DNA of 64,000 nucleotides from assembly GCA_025526995.1 (NCBI GenBank), contig JAHLKG010000017.1, positions 496,001-560,000 on the forward strand, given 5' to 3'. Positions 23,516-34,589 of this stretch are shown piece by piece (position 1 is the stretch's first letter; each line of letters opens with the position of its first letter). Made by a program: the position numbers and the translations under genes. The notes beneath the pieces were generated by a model, which was not told the origin of the DNA, made no database searches, and was given only the letters and a program-made list of their open reading frames with translations. Source of the stretch: Powellomyces hirtus. Taxonomy: Eukaryota > Chytridiomycota > Chytridiomycetes > Spizellomycetales > Powellomycetaceae.

Positions 23516-25837
23516 TTACTTCAGCTTCAAGCGACTGAAAATAGTCGGCTGGATCTGCTCGGGCCGCTCTTCCTGCGCCTTATTCCTGCACGCCTCCATC
23601 ACTTCCTTCACAGTGGCCTTGTCTAGATCATCTCTCCTCGTCAGCAGCCACTCAAAGAACTCCAACGGGCAATCCGGGTACACCTTCCACAACGAATAGA
23701 AATCCAAGAAAGCCATTCGCGGATTGCTCTCCACGAACGCGATCAGTTTCTCGATCACCTCAAATGCTGCTTTCACGCGTTTGGGCGTTTTGTAGTTGCC
23801 CCAAAATTCAGTGAGGGACGCGAGGTCTTGCCGCATTTTGTCAGGTGCGCCGGGCATCTTGAATTTGACGGTTTTGTTATGTAGCGACTCAATATATGAC
23901 GCGACCATACGGTCCATTAGGTCAGTCATGAACCGGTTGAACAGGTACTCTGCCATCGTGACTTTGAAGTCCTCGCAGTAGTCCTCCAATGTGCCCACAA
24001 TTAGCCGCATGATGTCCTGGTCGTACCATTGTGGTTGACAATGTAAGAAGTTCCACGCGGGCTTCAAGTCCGCAACGACAATGTCGACCAAGATTTGCGT
24101 GGCCCGCCGGGAGACTTTCATGAACCCGTCGGTGGCTTCTTTGATTAGCTGTGCCAGTTGTGGTCGGAACGCAGCGTCCATCAACGCTTCGGTGCGTTGT
24201 AACAGCTGCTCGGAGAACTCGCTACTGCGTAGACAATCGTTCGCGAGTGCAACAATGTAGTCTGGGAGACCTTCCGCGAGCTCGGTCCCGTGTTTGTTGT
24301 GATGCTGGTTGTCTTTGTCGACAAATTTGTGGTATTCGCTGTCCATGATCTTGGTCCACGCTTTATGGAACTCGTCTAGCGTTCGACAGCATTCTTTAAC
24401 AACATCGTAGAGCAGTTCGCCACGGGACGAGGATGAAACCAAGTCCACCTGTTGGTTGAACATCTGGAAGACAATCACTGACCCAGCAAGCAGATAGTTG
24501 CCGCTCCCGTCTGTCTCAGGCTCGTGGCGGCGTTGCAAGAAATCGACTGTCTCGGTGTGCAAGATATTCGAAAGCCATTCAGCGAGCTTGCATCGTACGA
24601 GTTTCACATACTCGCCCGTCAACTGCTCTTCCCGTCCGTCCAGCAACCTCGGCTCAAGCAACTCCTCACTGACATCCAGTCTTGATGACATAGACAGATA
24701 GTATTCTCTCACCCACCCGAGCAACTGCAAAATGAATCCGGGCTCAATCGGTCCCGCCGTGATTTGATGGACAGTGTCGTAGATTGCACGATGGTACTCG
24801 AGCACGTAGAAATGAAATATATTGTAACGTTTAGGAAACCGCGGGACAAGCTCGTCGTGCACCAAGATCAGGTTGTCGACGACAGTATCGAATTGCGCAA
24901 GAACCTGCGGGAGATCGTCCTTGTTTTTCTCGTACATTCGCTTGATTTCGTCCACGATCGCGTCCCGGAGAGCGTCAAAGTATTTGATCCGGTATGATTT
25001 GATTGGCCGTGGGCGCGAGGAATCGAAATCAGATATCAGCTCTGCGCCGCTCCCCCCCGTCGGGCTCACAACTTCTTGCACTGATGCGACCTCGTCTGCA
25101 CGTTCTTCTGTTTCGATGACCTTGACAATCCGCACGACGGTAGAAGCGTTCCCGCCCTTGATCAGATCCACAGTGTATGTCGCGAGCTGGAACAGATGCG
25201 CTTCAAAATCTTGTTCCAGCAGATCCACTTTGTGAAAGTAATCGTGAAGCGTGTTCAGCACGTCAGGCGGGGACCGTCTCGCCTTGGCCAAAGTGGTATT
25301 CCGAAACTCTTCCAATTGCTGCAGTTTGAAATGGATCAACAACAGATTAGGTGCCGGGCCGAGCAGATCCTCGGCGTCTTCCACCAGCAGCAATCTTATT
25401 CGAGCCACCTCGTCATTTAGTCTTTGGAACTGCTCGACCATCGCTTTCGTCGCAACGAAATTCTGGTGCGTACGCGATATCTTCTTGATCCGCGCATAAT
25501 TCTTGATTGTGTTCTGCGCAGCTGTGCATCGTTCGTCCACCGCCGACAGGTTGGATCTGATCCGGAGCGTTTCCCCCTTTGTTACTGCTAGCGTGTCAAG
25601 CCCGCGCTGCGCGTCGTCCAGCTGGCTCTCAACCGCGGTCTTGAGCTGTGCATCGATCGAGGCGCGTTCCACAGCGAATCGCTTGCGCACTGTCGCAAGC
25701 TTGTTCGTCAGGTCGTCTGGGTGGCGAAGAATGTCGGCGATCCGGAAAACGGCGGTTTCGGTTGCATCTGTGACAAAATCGGACGAGACGTTGGCGCCTG
25801 CAGCTTCGGCGGTTTGAGGAAGGATGGAGGTCGCCAT
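23516..25837 (-). CDS. SEC6: Exocyst complex subunit Sec6 (EXOC3)
   Basis: A core exocyst subunit that bridges vesicle tethering to SNARE assembly. A single uninterrupted exon of 773 residues from ATG 25837, close to the usual 740-800. An N-terminal helical region (RIADILRHPDDLTNKLATV, IKNYARIKKISRTHQNFVAT) precedes the Sec6 domain: NLILVHDELVPRFPKRYNIF, YHRAIYDTVHQI, EPGFILQLLGWVREYY. Later come DLKPAWNFLHCQPQWY and the C-terminal VESNPRMAFLDFYSLWKVYP, all typical of Sec6. The lack of introns contrasts sharply with the intron-rich Sec3 beside it. Confidence 0.96.
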   Translation of the reverse strand: MATSILPQTAEAAGANVSSDFVTDATETAVFRIADILRHPDDLTNKLATVRKRFAVERASIDAQLKTAVESQLDDAQRGLDTLAVTKGETLRIRSNLSAVDERCTAAQNTIKNYARIKKISRTHQNFVATKAMVEQFQRLNDEVARIRLLLVEDAEDLLGPAPNLLLIHFKLQQLEEFRNTTLAKARRSPPDVLNTLHDYFHKVDLLEQDFEAHLFQLATYTVDLIKGGNASTVVRIVKVIETEERADEVASVQEVVSPTGGSGAELISDFDSSRPRPIKSYRIKYFDALRDAIVDEIKRMYEKNKDDLPQVLAQFDTVVDNLILVHDELVPRFPKRYNIFHFYVLEYHRAIYDTVHQITAGPIEPGFILQLLGWVREYYLSMSSRLDVSEELLEPRLLDGREEQLTGEYVKLVRCKLAEWLSNILHTETVDFLQRRHEPETDGSGNYLLAGSVIVFQMFNQQVDLVSSSSRGELLYDVVKECCRTLDEFHKAWTKIMDSEYHKFVDKDNQHHNKHGTELAEGLPDYIVALANDCLRSSEFSEQLLQRTEALMDAAFRPQLAQLIKEATDGFMKVSRRATQILVDIVVADLKPAWNFLHCQPQWYDQDIMRLIVGTLEDYCEDFKVTMAEYLFNRFMTDLMDRMVASYIESLHNKTVKFKMPGAPDKMRQDLASLTEFWGNYKTPKRVKAAFEVIEKLIAFVESNPRMAFLDFYSLWKVYPDCPLEFFEWLLTRRDDLDKATVKEVMEACRNKAQEERPEQIQPTIFSRLKLK

Positions 25838-27019
25838 TGCGGCTGTCGTTCAAGTCTCGGCACAACCCGGACACGGCAGAAAGCAACTGCGACTTTTTAA
25901 TTAAGCTATTGGCGAGAGAATGTAGGTCTGGAGAAGTCCATATGAAGCAAGTGTGATTTGTTTGTATGTTTGTTCAGCGTAATTCAAAAGTGTGAAAATG
26001 GTGAATGCCCAAAGCGCGTTCGCGTTTTTGATGACAATACCTACGCGTTCCCTTCTTTTCTCCACTTTTTTTTTTTTTTTTTTTTTTTTTGACGACACAA
26101 ATGACCGCGTAGTTTTCCAGTATCTAGATGTCAAAGGTTTCTATACCACAACATTATGGGCTGGTCTTTTTGAAGTTTCATGCATAATGAGTGGGACGCA
26201 AGGGTGAATGGCAGTCAAGCGAGATGGTATACCATAAGGCGCGAAACCATAATGTGTAGACACCGCCGGGGATGGACTCTCCCAAAGATGTCGAGATACC
26301 CATTGAACCAGACATTCGAGCTGTTTGCGTTGATATGACTGAATGATCATGAGCTTTACTCACAAGATCGACACAACAAATGTGAGTCAGCTAATGCGCA
26401 TTATTGCCAACAGCAGATCTTTTCGGTAACGTTAATATCATACCGTCCATAGCCCCGTCCATCGGCCCGAAAATAGCGACACTGTACCGACATCGGCATT
26501 CGTGATTGATATAGATCCACCGAAAGCCCGCCGGACAGAGAGCCTGGACAGGGCCAAAGGAAATATATTAATTCTTCACAAGTTCTATAAATACCCGCCC
26601 AGATCGCGGGAAGGGTCCGAGTTATTCCAGACCCCTCTGCGCTATGCAAGAACCCAGTATAGGGTACCCCGGAATAGATATAAAGTGCGGATTAGCAATG
26701 CAAAAAAAGCCCGCTTTTGGCTTTGTGGATCGATCGCAAAGAGTACTTTACTGAAAAGAGTGCCTGTTTGCATCGATTCCGATCGTCATTCATATTCGCC
26801 CGCTTCTTTCTACTCGCGTCGCGCGCGTTTGTTTGCTGCTGCTGCCGTTCAACGCCCCGTCGCCATTCTGCTGTTTCCCATTGCCCTCCGTTTTTCCCGT
26901 TCGCTTTCCCTGGCACCCACCTTAAAGTCAGCCCACCTATATATCAACCTCTTGACTACTGCCACGCCAACGTTGGGCGAAAACATTCATTTCTTCAACT
27001 TTGCGCCATCGAGTCCTCC
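25838..27019. promoter_or_regulatory. Divergent promoter region between Sec6 and the NET-domain gene
   Basis: This 1.2-kb gap lies between two divergently transcribed genes. A long T-run occupies about 26068-26090. TATAAATA at 26586-26593 lies 430 bp before the NET gene's ATG and is a candidate TATA box for it, which would imply a long leader. Short open frames are present, but none begins with ATG in a coding-like context. Confidence 0.4.
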
Positions 27020-29337
27020 ATGGAAGCTGTTAGAGAATCCTCCAAGCCAGCAAGAGTTACCCCGTCTGTCCAACGAGAAGAAGGGGGTGAAATAGAGCGA
27101 TCCGTTGCAGCGACGGAGAGACTTCTCGCCGCTGCTCCGCAGCCGCCGCTCACAGAACCCACCGGAGGTTCGAATCGCGATGCCAGCGAGACCAGTTCCT
27201 TAGCACTTGTGCAGGTGCAGTGAGGCAGCATGTCTGTTGTGAAAGATCGATTTTTTGACATGCTGACACACATCAAGTGTCTAGGTAGTTGGAGAGGAAG
27301 GGTGGGAGGCGCTTGAAGCCTTGAAAGATGTGTCGCTGCAGGCGCTGAGCATTCTTGTACGGCGGTTAGTCGACGACGCTGCGGGTTCCGCTTCTCATGC
27401 AAGCGGCTCGTCGCGCACTACCTCAGAATCGAACACAACAGAGATCAATGCTGAGCAGAGAAAAGAACTGGAACGGCTGATAAATAACCTGAGACAGGAC
27501 AAGGTAGACCAGGTAGTTTCCATTCTGAGTAAACATCGTGTCACTCCGAGGGTGAGTAGAGTGAAGACCATCCATCTCATGAGTTCTTCAAATTGAAAAT
27601 GGCGATTTCTCATGTTATTCTATCTGAAGGCCTCCGATAGCTCAAAGATTGACATTGACTTTGAAAATCTCAGTCGTTCGACCATGCTGGATTTGTACGC
27701 CTGCGTTACAGAGACCAAAAGCCCTACGCCACGGAGTGCCAGCACGACAAATTCTAGTCTAGGCATGATAAAGTCAGCTTCTGTCGCATCTTCTAGACCC
27801 AGGGCAACAAGCGTGGGGAATTCAAGCGTTTCCTCCAAAAACCGAATGTCCTGGCATGACATGCTTCGGGAATCTGCCACCAGCGATAGTCTGCGCAACC
27901 TTTTGGAATCAGCGGAAAGCATCCCAGATGGGGGACAAGTGGCAGCAGCGCTCACCCAGCCTTTCGGTGATCGTAGCAAAAGTGCGGAACTCCTGCGATC
28001 GGTCGGCCAATCCTCAAATTCTCTCTGCTCGCAGTCTTCATCCGCTCCACTCATTTCACCTGGGCAAAATGCAGCCGAGGGCTCTCCTGCGATTTCGAAT
28101 GCATTCCTAGCCAATTCGGTAGGGGGCGGCGCGGAACCTGGGCCGATTGCTGAAGAGATGATGACGGACCATGGACTGGCCTTGGCCCTCGCAGCTCTCT
28201 GCAATGGCTTGTACCAGATTTTCGAGGCTAGCGCAGAATCACATGAAAGGTTCCTATCAACGGGTCCTGGATTGGCAGGCGCTGCCGCCTCTGGCCAGCC
28301 GTCGTCGGCCCTCTACACGCAGATTGCTCAGCGGCTCTCAGTTGTCCAAGATCAAAGGACCAATCGTGACACGGGCGTGCTGGACCCGGGTCAACAAGCC
28401 CTGTGGGTAGAAACGGACCGGTTGATGGCGCTAGTCCGAACTATATGCGCCGTGCGACAAGGACCAGGATCAGAACCGCCGTCATATGAAGAGACGCTGG
28501 AGCTGGCCCCTCGGTCCTCGCAAGTGAAGATTGGTGAGAAAAAATCTGGCCCTGTTCCACGGTCTGCCGCCAACGACGAATTGAGTAACGTGTTACACGC
28601 CATCGATCGTGTCGTCAAGTTTGCCCCGCGGATGGACAATCAGTCCGTCCAGCTCAATGACCGCCAGCAGAAGATCATGTCGGGTGCAGCCTTGACCGCT
28701 CTTGTCGAACGTCTCAATCGTGGCAAAGAGAATTTTGAATCTCAAAGAGCTGCGCCACTCGCCACCCATCGCTACGCGGCGTTGGAGCAGCTCGTTAACC
28801 AGATCACGGTTGCGGGCGAGCGTCGCATGGCCAACCAGCGCGTGGCGCTCTCAGGCAATCAACAGCATCGCATGGAGGCGGGGAAGATGGGGGCTCTTCT
28901 GGATCGTCAGGAGAAGGCCCGATACAAAAATCAGGTATTTTCAGTATATGCTCCCTCCATGTGCTCTTTCACCTGTTTAAAAGAGTATCTTGCGCGTCTT
29001 CCAGGACAGCACGACGCGTGAGCAACGGCTCTTGGCAGATCTTGCGAGCCTCCGGGGAGGCCTTACCAAGGAATCCCCGCAGTACCAAGCCCAGCGATAC
29101 GAGGTCTCGCCGTCCAAACAGCGCAACATGTTCATCTCCACGCTGTCTGCGCGGGTCGACCGGCTCTCGGAACGCCGCTTCTCGAACCAAGACGCTCTTT
29201 CTCCCGCTCAAAAGAAGGAGGAGAGCTGGGGCGAGCTGGAGAGCATCCTCGACAGAGTGGGATCCGGCCTCCCGGCGCAGCGGGCTTCTCTATCGGTTGC
29301 ACCGGCAAAGACGCGGACTTCGATTACCTTGAAATAA
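27020..29337 (+). CDS. NET-domain protein lacking a bromodomain
   Basis: Four exons (27020-27214, 27285-27551, 27630-28934, 29005-29337) give 699 residues from ATG 27020. Residues about 125-190 form an NET (extra-terminal) domain, the module by which BET proteins recruit partners: ELERLINNLRQDKVDQVVSI, then IDIDFENLSRSTMLDLYACV, matching the BET pattern LPgeKLgrVVhII / EIDFEtLkpsTLReLe. No bromodomain is visible anywhere in the protein. The rest is Ser-rich disorder, an alanine/leucine helical segment (GLALALAALCNGLYQIFEAS), a PPSYEETLEL segment with a PPxY motif, and C-terminal helices (AALEQLVNQITVAGERRM, FISTLSARVDRLSERRF). It is probably a nuclear adaptor. The remaining regions are unrecognised. 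Confidence 0.75.
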
Positions 29338-29992
29338 AACACACACGAGCCGCCCGCGCGCGCTCGTCCAGTTCTACATCTACCGGGAAATTTACAATCG
29401 TGCACTGCTGGGCGGTTTTCGGGAACTCGCGTCGGGGGTGAGAGAGAGTATATACCCGTGGAACTGGGTTTTTGGATAGCGGCCGTGCGGGACCCGTTTC
29501 TGGGGCGTGCGGGTTGTAATTTTTGCTTTTTTTCTTTCTTTTTGCTCCTTGTGAGGATTGGAGGGGTTGGTTGTTTTGGTGCCAGCTATTTGGAACTAGG
29601 GTTCAAAAAAGACATCAATTCCATTTTGCATTTGCAAAAACAAAAAAAAAACTTGAAACATTGTTCTGGAGCGCAGTATTGTACCATGCCACCCTTTTGG
29701 TGACAAGGATGCTGACTGAACTGAATAAAGGCTTTGGACGAATTGCAGTTCAAGGTTCTCCGACGCCACGAAAACGGGATCGACTATTTTGGTCGGATGG
29801 TCATTTGCTATCAAACTTTTTGCTCGGATATGGCTCAACCGGGACTCTATACTATACTATACTGCGCTAGACTGAAAGTTTAAGCCGACTAACGAACGAA
29901 CGAACCCACTGTACAGCGAGCGACTTTTTTGTCACACCCGCCCCTCTTTCTAAACACCGGCCCGCGTTTTTTGTTTGTGTGCACGGGGTCGT
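29338..29992. other. Intergenic region between convergent genes
   Basis: Holds the 3' regions of the NET-domain gene (plus) and the low-complexity ORF (minus). An A-rich tract (29638-29652), a short (TATAC)n run near 29848-29866 and an (ACGA)n run near 29890-29905 are visible. No ORF I can support. Confidence 0.4.
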
Positions 29993-31399
29993 TTACAACA
30001 CATTCATTTCCTTGGTCTCGGCGGTACCCGGACGACTACTGTCACTACTACGACTGTCACTGTAAAACACCCGCTGCACGAGTGTTGCGTAGTACGCTTG
30101 GCCCGACCACCGTCCCCGCGTGGAGGGGTACCCGGCCATCGCGTGGTGGTATGCCTGGGCGTCGGGTGTGGGCGTCGTGGCGGGGAGGGGGAGGTCGCGG
30201 GTGGTGGTTCGGTTGTGTTGGGTGGGTGGGTTGGGGTCGGACGGACCCAGTAGTGCGCGGCGGAGTGTGATGACCCATGAATTCGCGTCACTTGCCGATC
30301 GGCGGCGCGGAGGGGGATGTGGTGCTGCTACGGTGGTGGGTGTGGTAGTGGTGTCCGCGCGATCCCGCCGCCGGTGCTGCGCCGCATCGCGTACGCGGTC
30401 GAGTTCAAATAGGTCGAGGAGGGTCCGGTCGGGACTGTGGCGCGAGCGCGTGCGGAGTAGCGGGTGCGGGGCGGAGGGGAAGGGTGTGCGCGGTGGTGGT
30501 GGTGCGGCTGTGGCTGTGGCAGCGAGGCGGGCCTCCCACTCGGGACCCAGGATGGAGCGGTAGATTCGCGCGAGGTCGATGTGGGGGCGTTTCGGGGCCG
30601 TGGTTGTTGTTGTTGTTGGTGGTGGTGGTGGTGGAGACGAGCGTGACTGGGCAGAGGAGTCTACTGCTGAACATAGAAATAACGGTTTTGTGGGTGGATT
30701 GGGGAACCCGGCGCTACTGCTGCTGCTGGTGCTGCTGCTGCACTCGTCCCGTGGCGGTGGTCGCCTGCGCTGCTGCTGCTGCTGCCAGGCGGGGGCAAAG
30801 AACAGCGCGGTGTCGACCTCTGCGGGATCATCATCATCCCACCCGCGCGCGACCGTGTCGATATCGCGGTGGGTGGTGGTCGTGGTGGTCGTGTTGTTGT
30901 TGTTGTTCCCGCGGGCTGGTGGTTCTGGCGGGGACGCGGCGGGGGCGAGTTGCGAGAGCGCGCGGAGGAGGGTGATGATGCGTGTGCGGCGTCGTGGCGG
31001 TTGAGATTCGTTGGTGGAGGTGCGGCGGAGGGTCGTGACGAGTGCGGGTGAGTCTATTTCAATGTCGGCAGTGGCGGCAGTCACGCGCGATGGCGGGCCC
31101 GTGGCGGTCGCGGGTGGTGTGCGTTGTCGTTCATCCGCCAACGGGGGTGCCGCGGCGGGGCCGGCATACCACGCCTGATGTTCGCCTCCCCGTGTCGTGG
31201 TGGTCCCGCCCTCGTTATCGCTGGGCGCGACACCACGCGCGGGTTCGGGCGCTGTGGGGCGGGGTTTCTTCGTGACCCAGTGTAGGGGTGTTTTGCCGGA
31301 TGTACGTGGCGCGGGGGTGGATGATTTTGAGCGGCGGTGGTGCGGGGCGGCGGCGGTGGTGTGCGTGGTGTGGGCGATGCGGGGTGTTGGGTGACCCAT
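29993..31399 (-). CDS. Low-complexity Pro/Thr/Arg-rich ORF, hypothetical
   Basis: An uninterrupted 468-codon frame starting at ATG 31399. Composition is extreme: runs of Thr, Asn, Gln, Ser and Pro (NNNNNTTTTTTT, QQQQQRRRPPP, SSTSSSSSAG, SPPPPPPTTTTTT). Between these are a few ordinary segments, for example PHIDLARIYRSILGPEWEAR, RIITLLRALSQL, SWVITLRRALLGPS and WSGQAYYATLVQRVFY. The repeated (I/V)ITLLRAL-type helices suggest a real but mostly disordered protein. The opposite strand is also open for long stretches, as GC-rich trinucleotide repeats often are, so a spurious ORF cannot be excluded. No family recognised. Confidence 0.45.
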   Translation of the reverse strand: MGHPTPRIAHTTHTTAAAPHHRRSKSSTPAPRTSGKTPLHWVTKKPRPTAPEPARGVAPSDNEGGTTTTRGGEHQAWYAGPAAAPPLADERQRTPPATATGPPSRVTAATADIEIDSPALVTTLRRTSTNESQPPRRRTRIITLLRALSQLAPAASPPEPPARGNNNNNTTTTTTTHRDIDTVARGWDDDDPAEVDTALFFAPAWQQQQQRRRPPPRDECSSSTSSSSSAGFPNPPTKPLFLCSAVDSSAQSRSSPPPPPPTTTTTTAPKRPHIDLARIYRSILGPEWEARLAATATAAPPPPRTPFPSAPHPLLRTRSRHSPDRTLLDLFELDRVRDAAQHRRRDRADTTTTPTTVAAPHPPPRRRSASDANSWVITLRRALLGPSDPNPPTQHNRTTTRDLPLPATTPTPDAQAYHHAMAGYPSTRGRWSGQAYYATLVQRVFYSDSRSSDSSRPGTAETKEMNVL

Positions 31400-32335
31400 G
31401 TTTTTATTTTATTTTTTATTTTTTTTTCGTTGTCGGGAGTGTGTGAAAACAGAGGCCGAGAGAGGGTGGTGGTGGGTGAGGAAAGCGCGGGGGCGGGGGG
31501 CGTGACGCGTGCGGGTAAGCGGGGGTGACATAAAAGCGACAAACAAAAACCGGGAGGCTGTCGTTGTTCTTCTGCAACAAAACGCTGGCTTCGCTATGCT
31601 ATATAACAATACGACGTTACATCCTGTTTTTGGCACCGGCCATACCGTTTCTTTGTCTTCCGGGTGCGACATGAGACATGGTAGGTAGGTAGAGAGAGAG
31701 ATAAGTGGGTAGATAGATAACGACAACCTGCGTGACTATCAATCTCCGAACGCTGCTGATCTGCTGTGTGTGGTCTCACCAGAGTTGGGCATTATTTGGC
31801 GGCCACAGGTTCTTTGCTGCAGAAGCGCTTTCCCTCGTGTTATAGCAAAGTAAAATTATATGGTGATTTCATATCCACATATCCATATGAAAGCTGGAAA
31901 TGGACCCGCGACGACGAGAGAACCGCGTTTCATAACCGCGTACGTCATCGGTATTTGGACGCGCGTTGTTGGTTAAAAATGGGTTTGCGCTTGGATGTTT
32001 GAACGGTCGATTCTCTCACGAGCCACATCCCCCACCTTCCTTCTGCGGAACCACGACCATGACCCCGCTTGGTAGGTAGTATTACGGTCCCCATCTTCCA
32101 CCACCCCCACCACCCACATTTGCATAGAAATGTAGATTGTCGTTTTCGATTGGGCATGCGCGTGTTCGGTGTTGCTAAAAATAGATTTTCATTTCCCCAA
32201 GTCATCACATGCGGTTGGGGTTCTCTTATTGTTGGTGGTCAACAAGAGTCGAGTTCAGGCCGGATGTGGTTGACGTGTGACTGTGCGAACTTTTTTTTTT
32301 CTTTCCTGTGCTATCATTACGTTTGTTATCACAAC
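31400..32335. other. Bidirectional intergenic region
   Basis: Separates the low-complexity ORF (minus) from the kinase (plus) and should hold both promoters. A GTAG/GATA microsatellite lies at about 31680-31720. No gene seen. Confidence 0.4.
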
Positions 32336-33889
32336 ATGTCGTCACCAACACCTTTGCTCCGCATTGCCACCACCGACAGCCGCAGTCCCTCGCCCGCCCG
32401 CCGCGCCAGCATGCCCAAACGGCTCAACGAGCTCATGCCCCGGCTGCGTATCTCGAGCCGGAACAGCGACGGCGAGCAGATTCTCTCTGACGTGCTTGAT
32501 CAGCTCAGTCCGCTGGTGCCGCTCTCGGCCGCCGCGGCATCACCTGCGCGGACGCCCCTGATGATGAGTATGATGAAGAGCGCGGGGAGCGACGAGTGGG
32601 ATGGGGTGATGGACGAGTACCGGATTGTGCGGACGATTGGGGAAGGCAGTTTTGGGAAAGTCAAGCTGGCGGTGCATTTGGTGACGGGCGAGCAGGTGGC
32701 GATTAAAGTGTTGGCGAAACCCACCCCGGCCACGCCACAGCAGCAACAGCAGCAGCAGCAGCAGCAATCGACCACAGCGTCCACGTCCGCCGCATCACCC
32801 ACGGATCGCATCCTGCGGGAAATTTTGGTCCTCGCGCACTTGTCGCATCCCAACATATCGCGTCTCCTGCAGGTTGTGTCGACGGGCGACCAGATCTATC
32901 TGGTGCTGGAATACGAACCGCGCGGGGACGTGTTTGACCATGTGCAGAACCACCCCGAGGGCAGGTTGCCGGAACAGGAGGCGCGGACGCTGTTTCGGGA
33001 TTTGTGGAGCGCGGTGCAGTATTGTCACGCGAGTGGCGTCGTGCATCGGGATCTGAAGCCCGAGAATCGTAGGTGAATTGGGGGCAAAATGACGACTCTA
33101 TGCGCTTCTCAATGCCGTTTCAACTTTTTATGTGCTTACTACAACAAACCGCACATCCCGGTAGTGCTTCTGTCGGAAAGCAACACGCTCAAGCTGATTG
33201 ACTACGGATTCGCCAGTCTCCTACAGCCGGTCTCTGACGGGGGAGGAGGGCAGCAATCGCTGTCGACATTCTGCGGGTCCCCCGCCTACGCAGCGCCCGA
33301 GATGCTGTCGGGGAAAAAGTACACGGGGCCCGAAGCGGACGTGTGGTCGATGGGCGTGATTCTGTTTGTGCTGGTTACGGGTACGATGCCGTTTGATGAT
33401 ACGCATATGCGGAAACTGTGGGCGGCGGTGATTGGGGGCAAGTACAAGATACCGGATTTTGTGTCTGCGGGTGAGTGACTGTCGCCATTACACGCCTGAC
33501 GGGAATACTGAATGCAGCGGCGTGTTGCAACGGCATGTTTTATATATACATCAGAGTGCAAAGACCTGATCCAAAAGCTGCTCAAAACCAATCCGTCTGC
33601 GCGGGCGACTCTGGTTGAGATCCGGGACCACGCATGGACGACGGGGCAGGGGACACTGGCGCCACTGCGCGTCTACACATGCTCGAGCAGCGCGGGCGGC
33701 AGCGTGGAGCCGTACGAGGTTGAAAGGGTGGACGCGGGGGTGCTGGGGGAGTTGGCGGGGTTGGGGTATGATACGAGTGCGGTGGAACAAGCAGTGGAGG
33801 GGCGTGAACCAAGCGGGTTGACGGCAGCGTACTATTTGGTGCGCAATCGGAGACGCCTACGGCACGACCCGACCACTAGTGTCCTCTGA
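32336..33889 (+). CDS. AMPK-related Ser/Thr kinase with UBA-like tail
   Basis: Three exons (32336-33068, 33165-33470, 33555-33889) give 457 residues. After a Ser-rich leader of about 92 residues the kinase domain begins: DEYRIVRTIGEGSFGKVKLA (glycine loop), QVAIKVLAK (catalytic Lys), VVHRDLKPEN (catalytic loop), GSPAYAAPEM and VWSMGVILFVLVTGTMPFD. The metal-binding motif is DYG rather than DFG. A polyglutamine/Thr/Ser insertion sits between beta-3 and helix C. After the kinase domain, VLGELAGLGYDTSAVEQAVE then LTAAYYLVRNRRR resembles the UBA-like segment of the SNF1/MARK/SNRK branch. All catalytic residues are present, so it should be active. Substrates and exact orthology (SNRK/NIM1/MARK-like) are unresolved. 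Confidence 0.88.
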
Positions 33890-34589
33890 CTCGTCGCTTG
33901 AGTAGTCACGCACACGACGATTGAACATGAACTACATATTATTCAGAGTCATCTATGGACAGCCACGTGTGCAGATAGTCACTCAGTCACATGACTAGGG
34001 ACGAGTGAGCATGCCACATGTAGCATGCCTAGATCTACGCCATCCCTCATCCATCTGCCCTTCCCTTCTCTTTGTCGACAATGACTGACTGACTGAGGGA
34101 CTGACTGAAGTGACTGACTGACTGACTCGACGGAGGGAGGGACTGAGGGAGTGAAACTGACTGTGCGCATGCGATGAGATGATGATGGATGGATGGCACA
34201 GTACAAAGTAATACATTGTGAATAAAGAAGGGATCCATCCTACTTGTAGAATCCATGCTCGCTCAGTCTTCCCATCATCCTCATTCCCTTGTTCCCACGG
34301 CCCAAGACTCTCCAGACCCATCACTCCTTAGGCCCTTGGGGATCTCTATCATTCATCTCTATCATTCCCTTGATGAACAAGAACAAGAAGGCGGGGAAAG
34401 GATCTGATCAACTCGCTTGGCTGCCACTGCCCAACCACTCTGTCCCCCTGCATACCATACCCTCAGGTCTCGCGACACCAAGGCAGGCGTAGAGCGCACG
34501 CGGCCCCCAGCGTCTGACATTGCAGCCCACCACAAAGATGCGCTTCTCGTCACCAAATGTACTCTCTCCACCATGACTCTCACACCGCC
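33890..34589. other. Intergenic region with GACT microsatellite
   Basis: No gene seen. A (GACT)n-type run spans about 34081-34130, followed by GGAT-type short repeats near 34185. The stretch leads into the diverged tandem repeat. Confidence 0.45.

Noticed and set aside
26717..27019. Open frame extending the NET-domain gene upstream
   Set aside because: It has no ATG before 27020 and its upstream residues are Cys/Phe-rich and non-coding in character; 27020 is the first ATG in frame.
30120..31004. Plus-strand Gly/Val/Trp-rich ORFs
   Set aside because: Produced by trinucleotide repeats opposite the minus-strand ORF; no ordinary protein segments inside.
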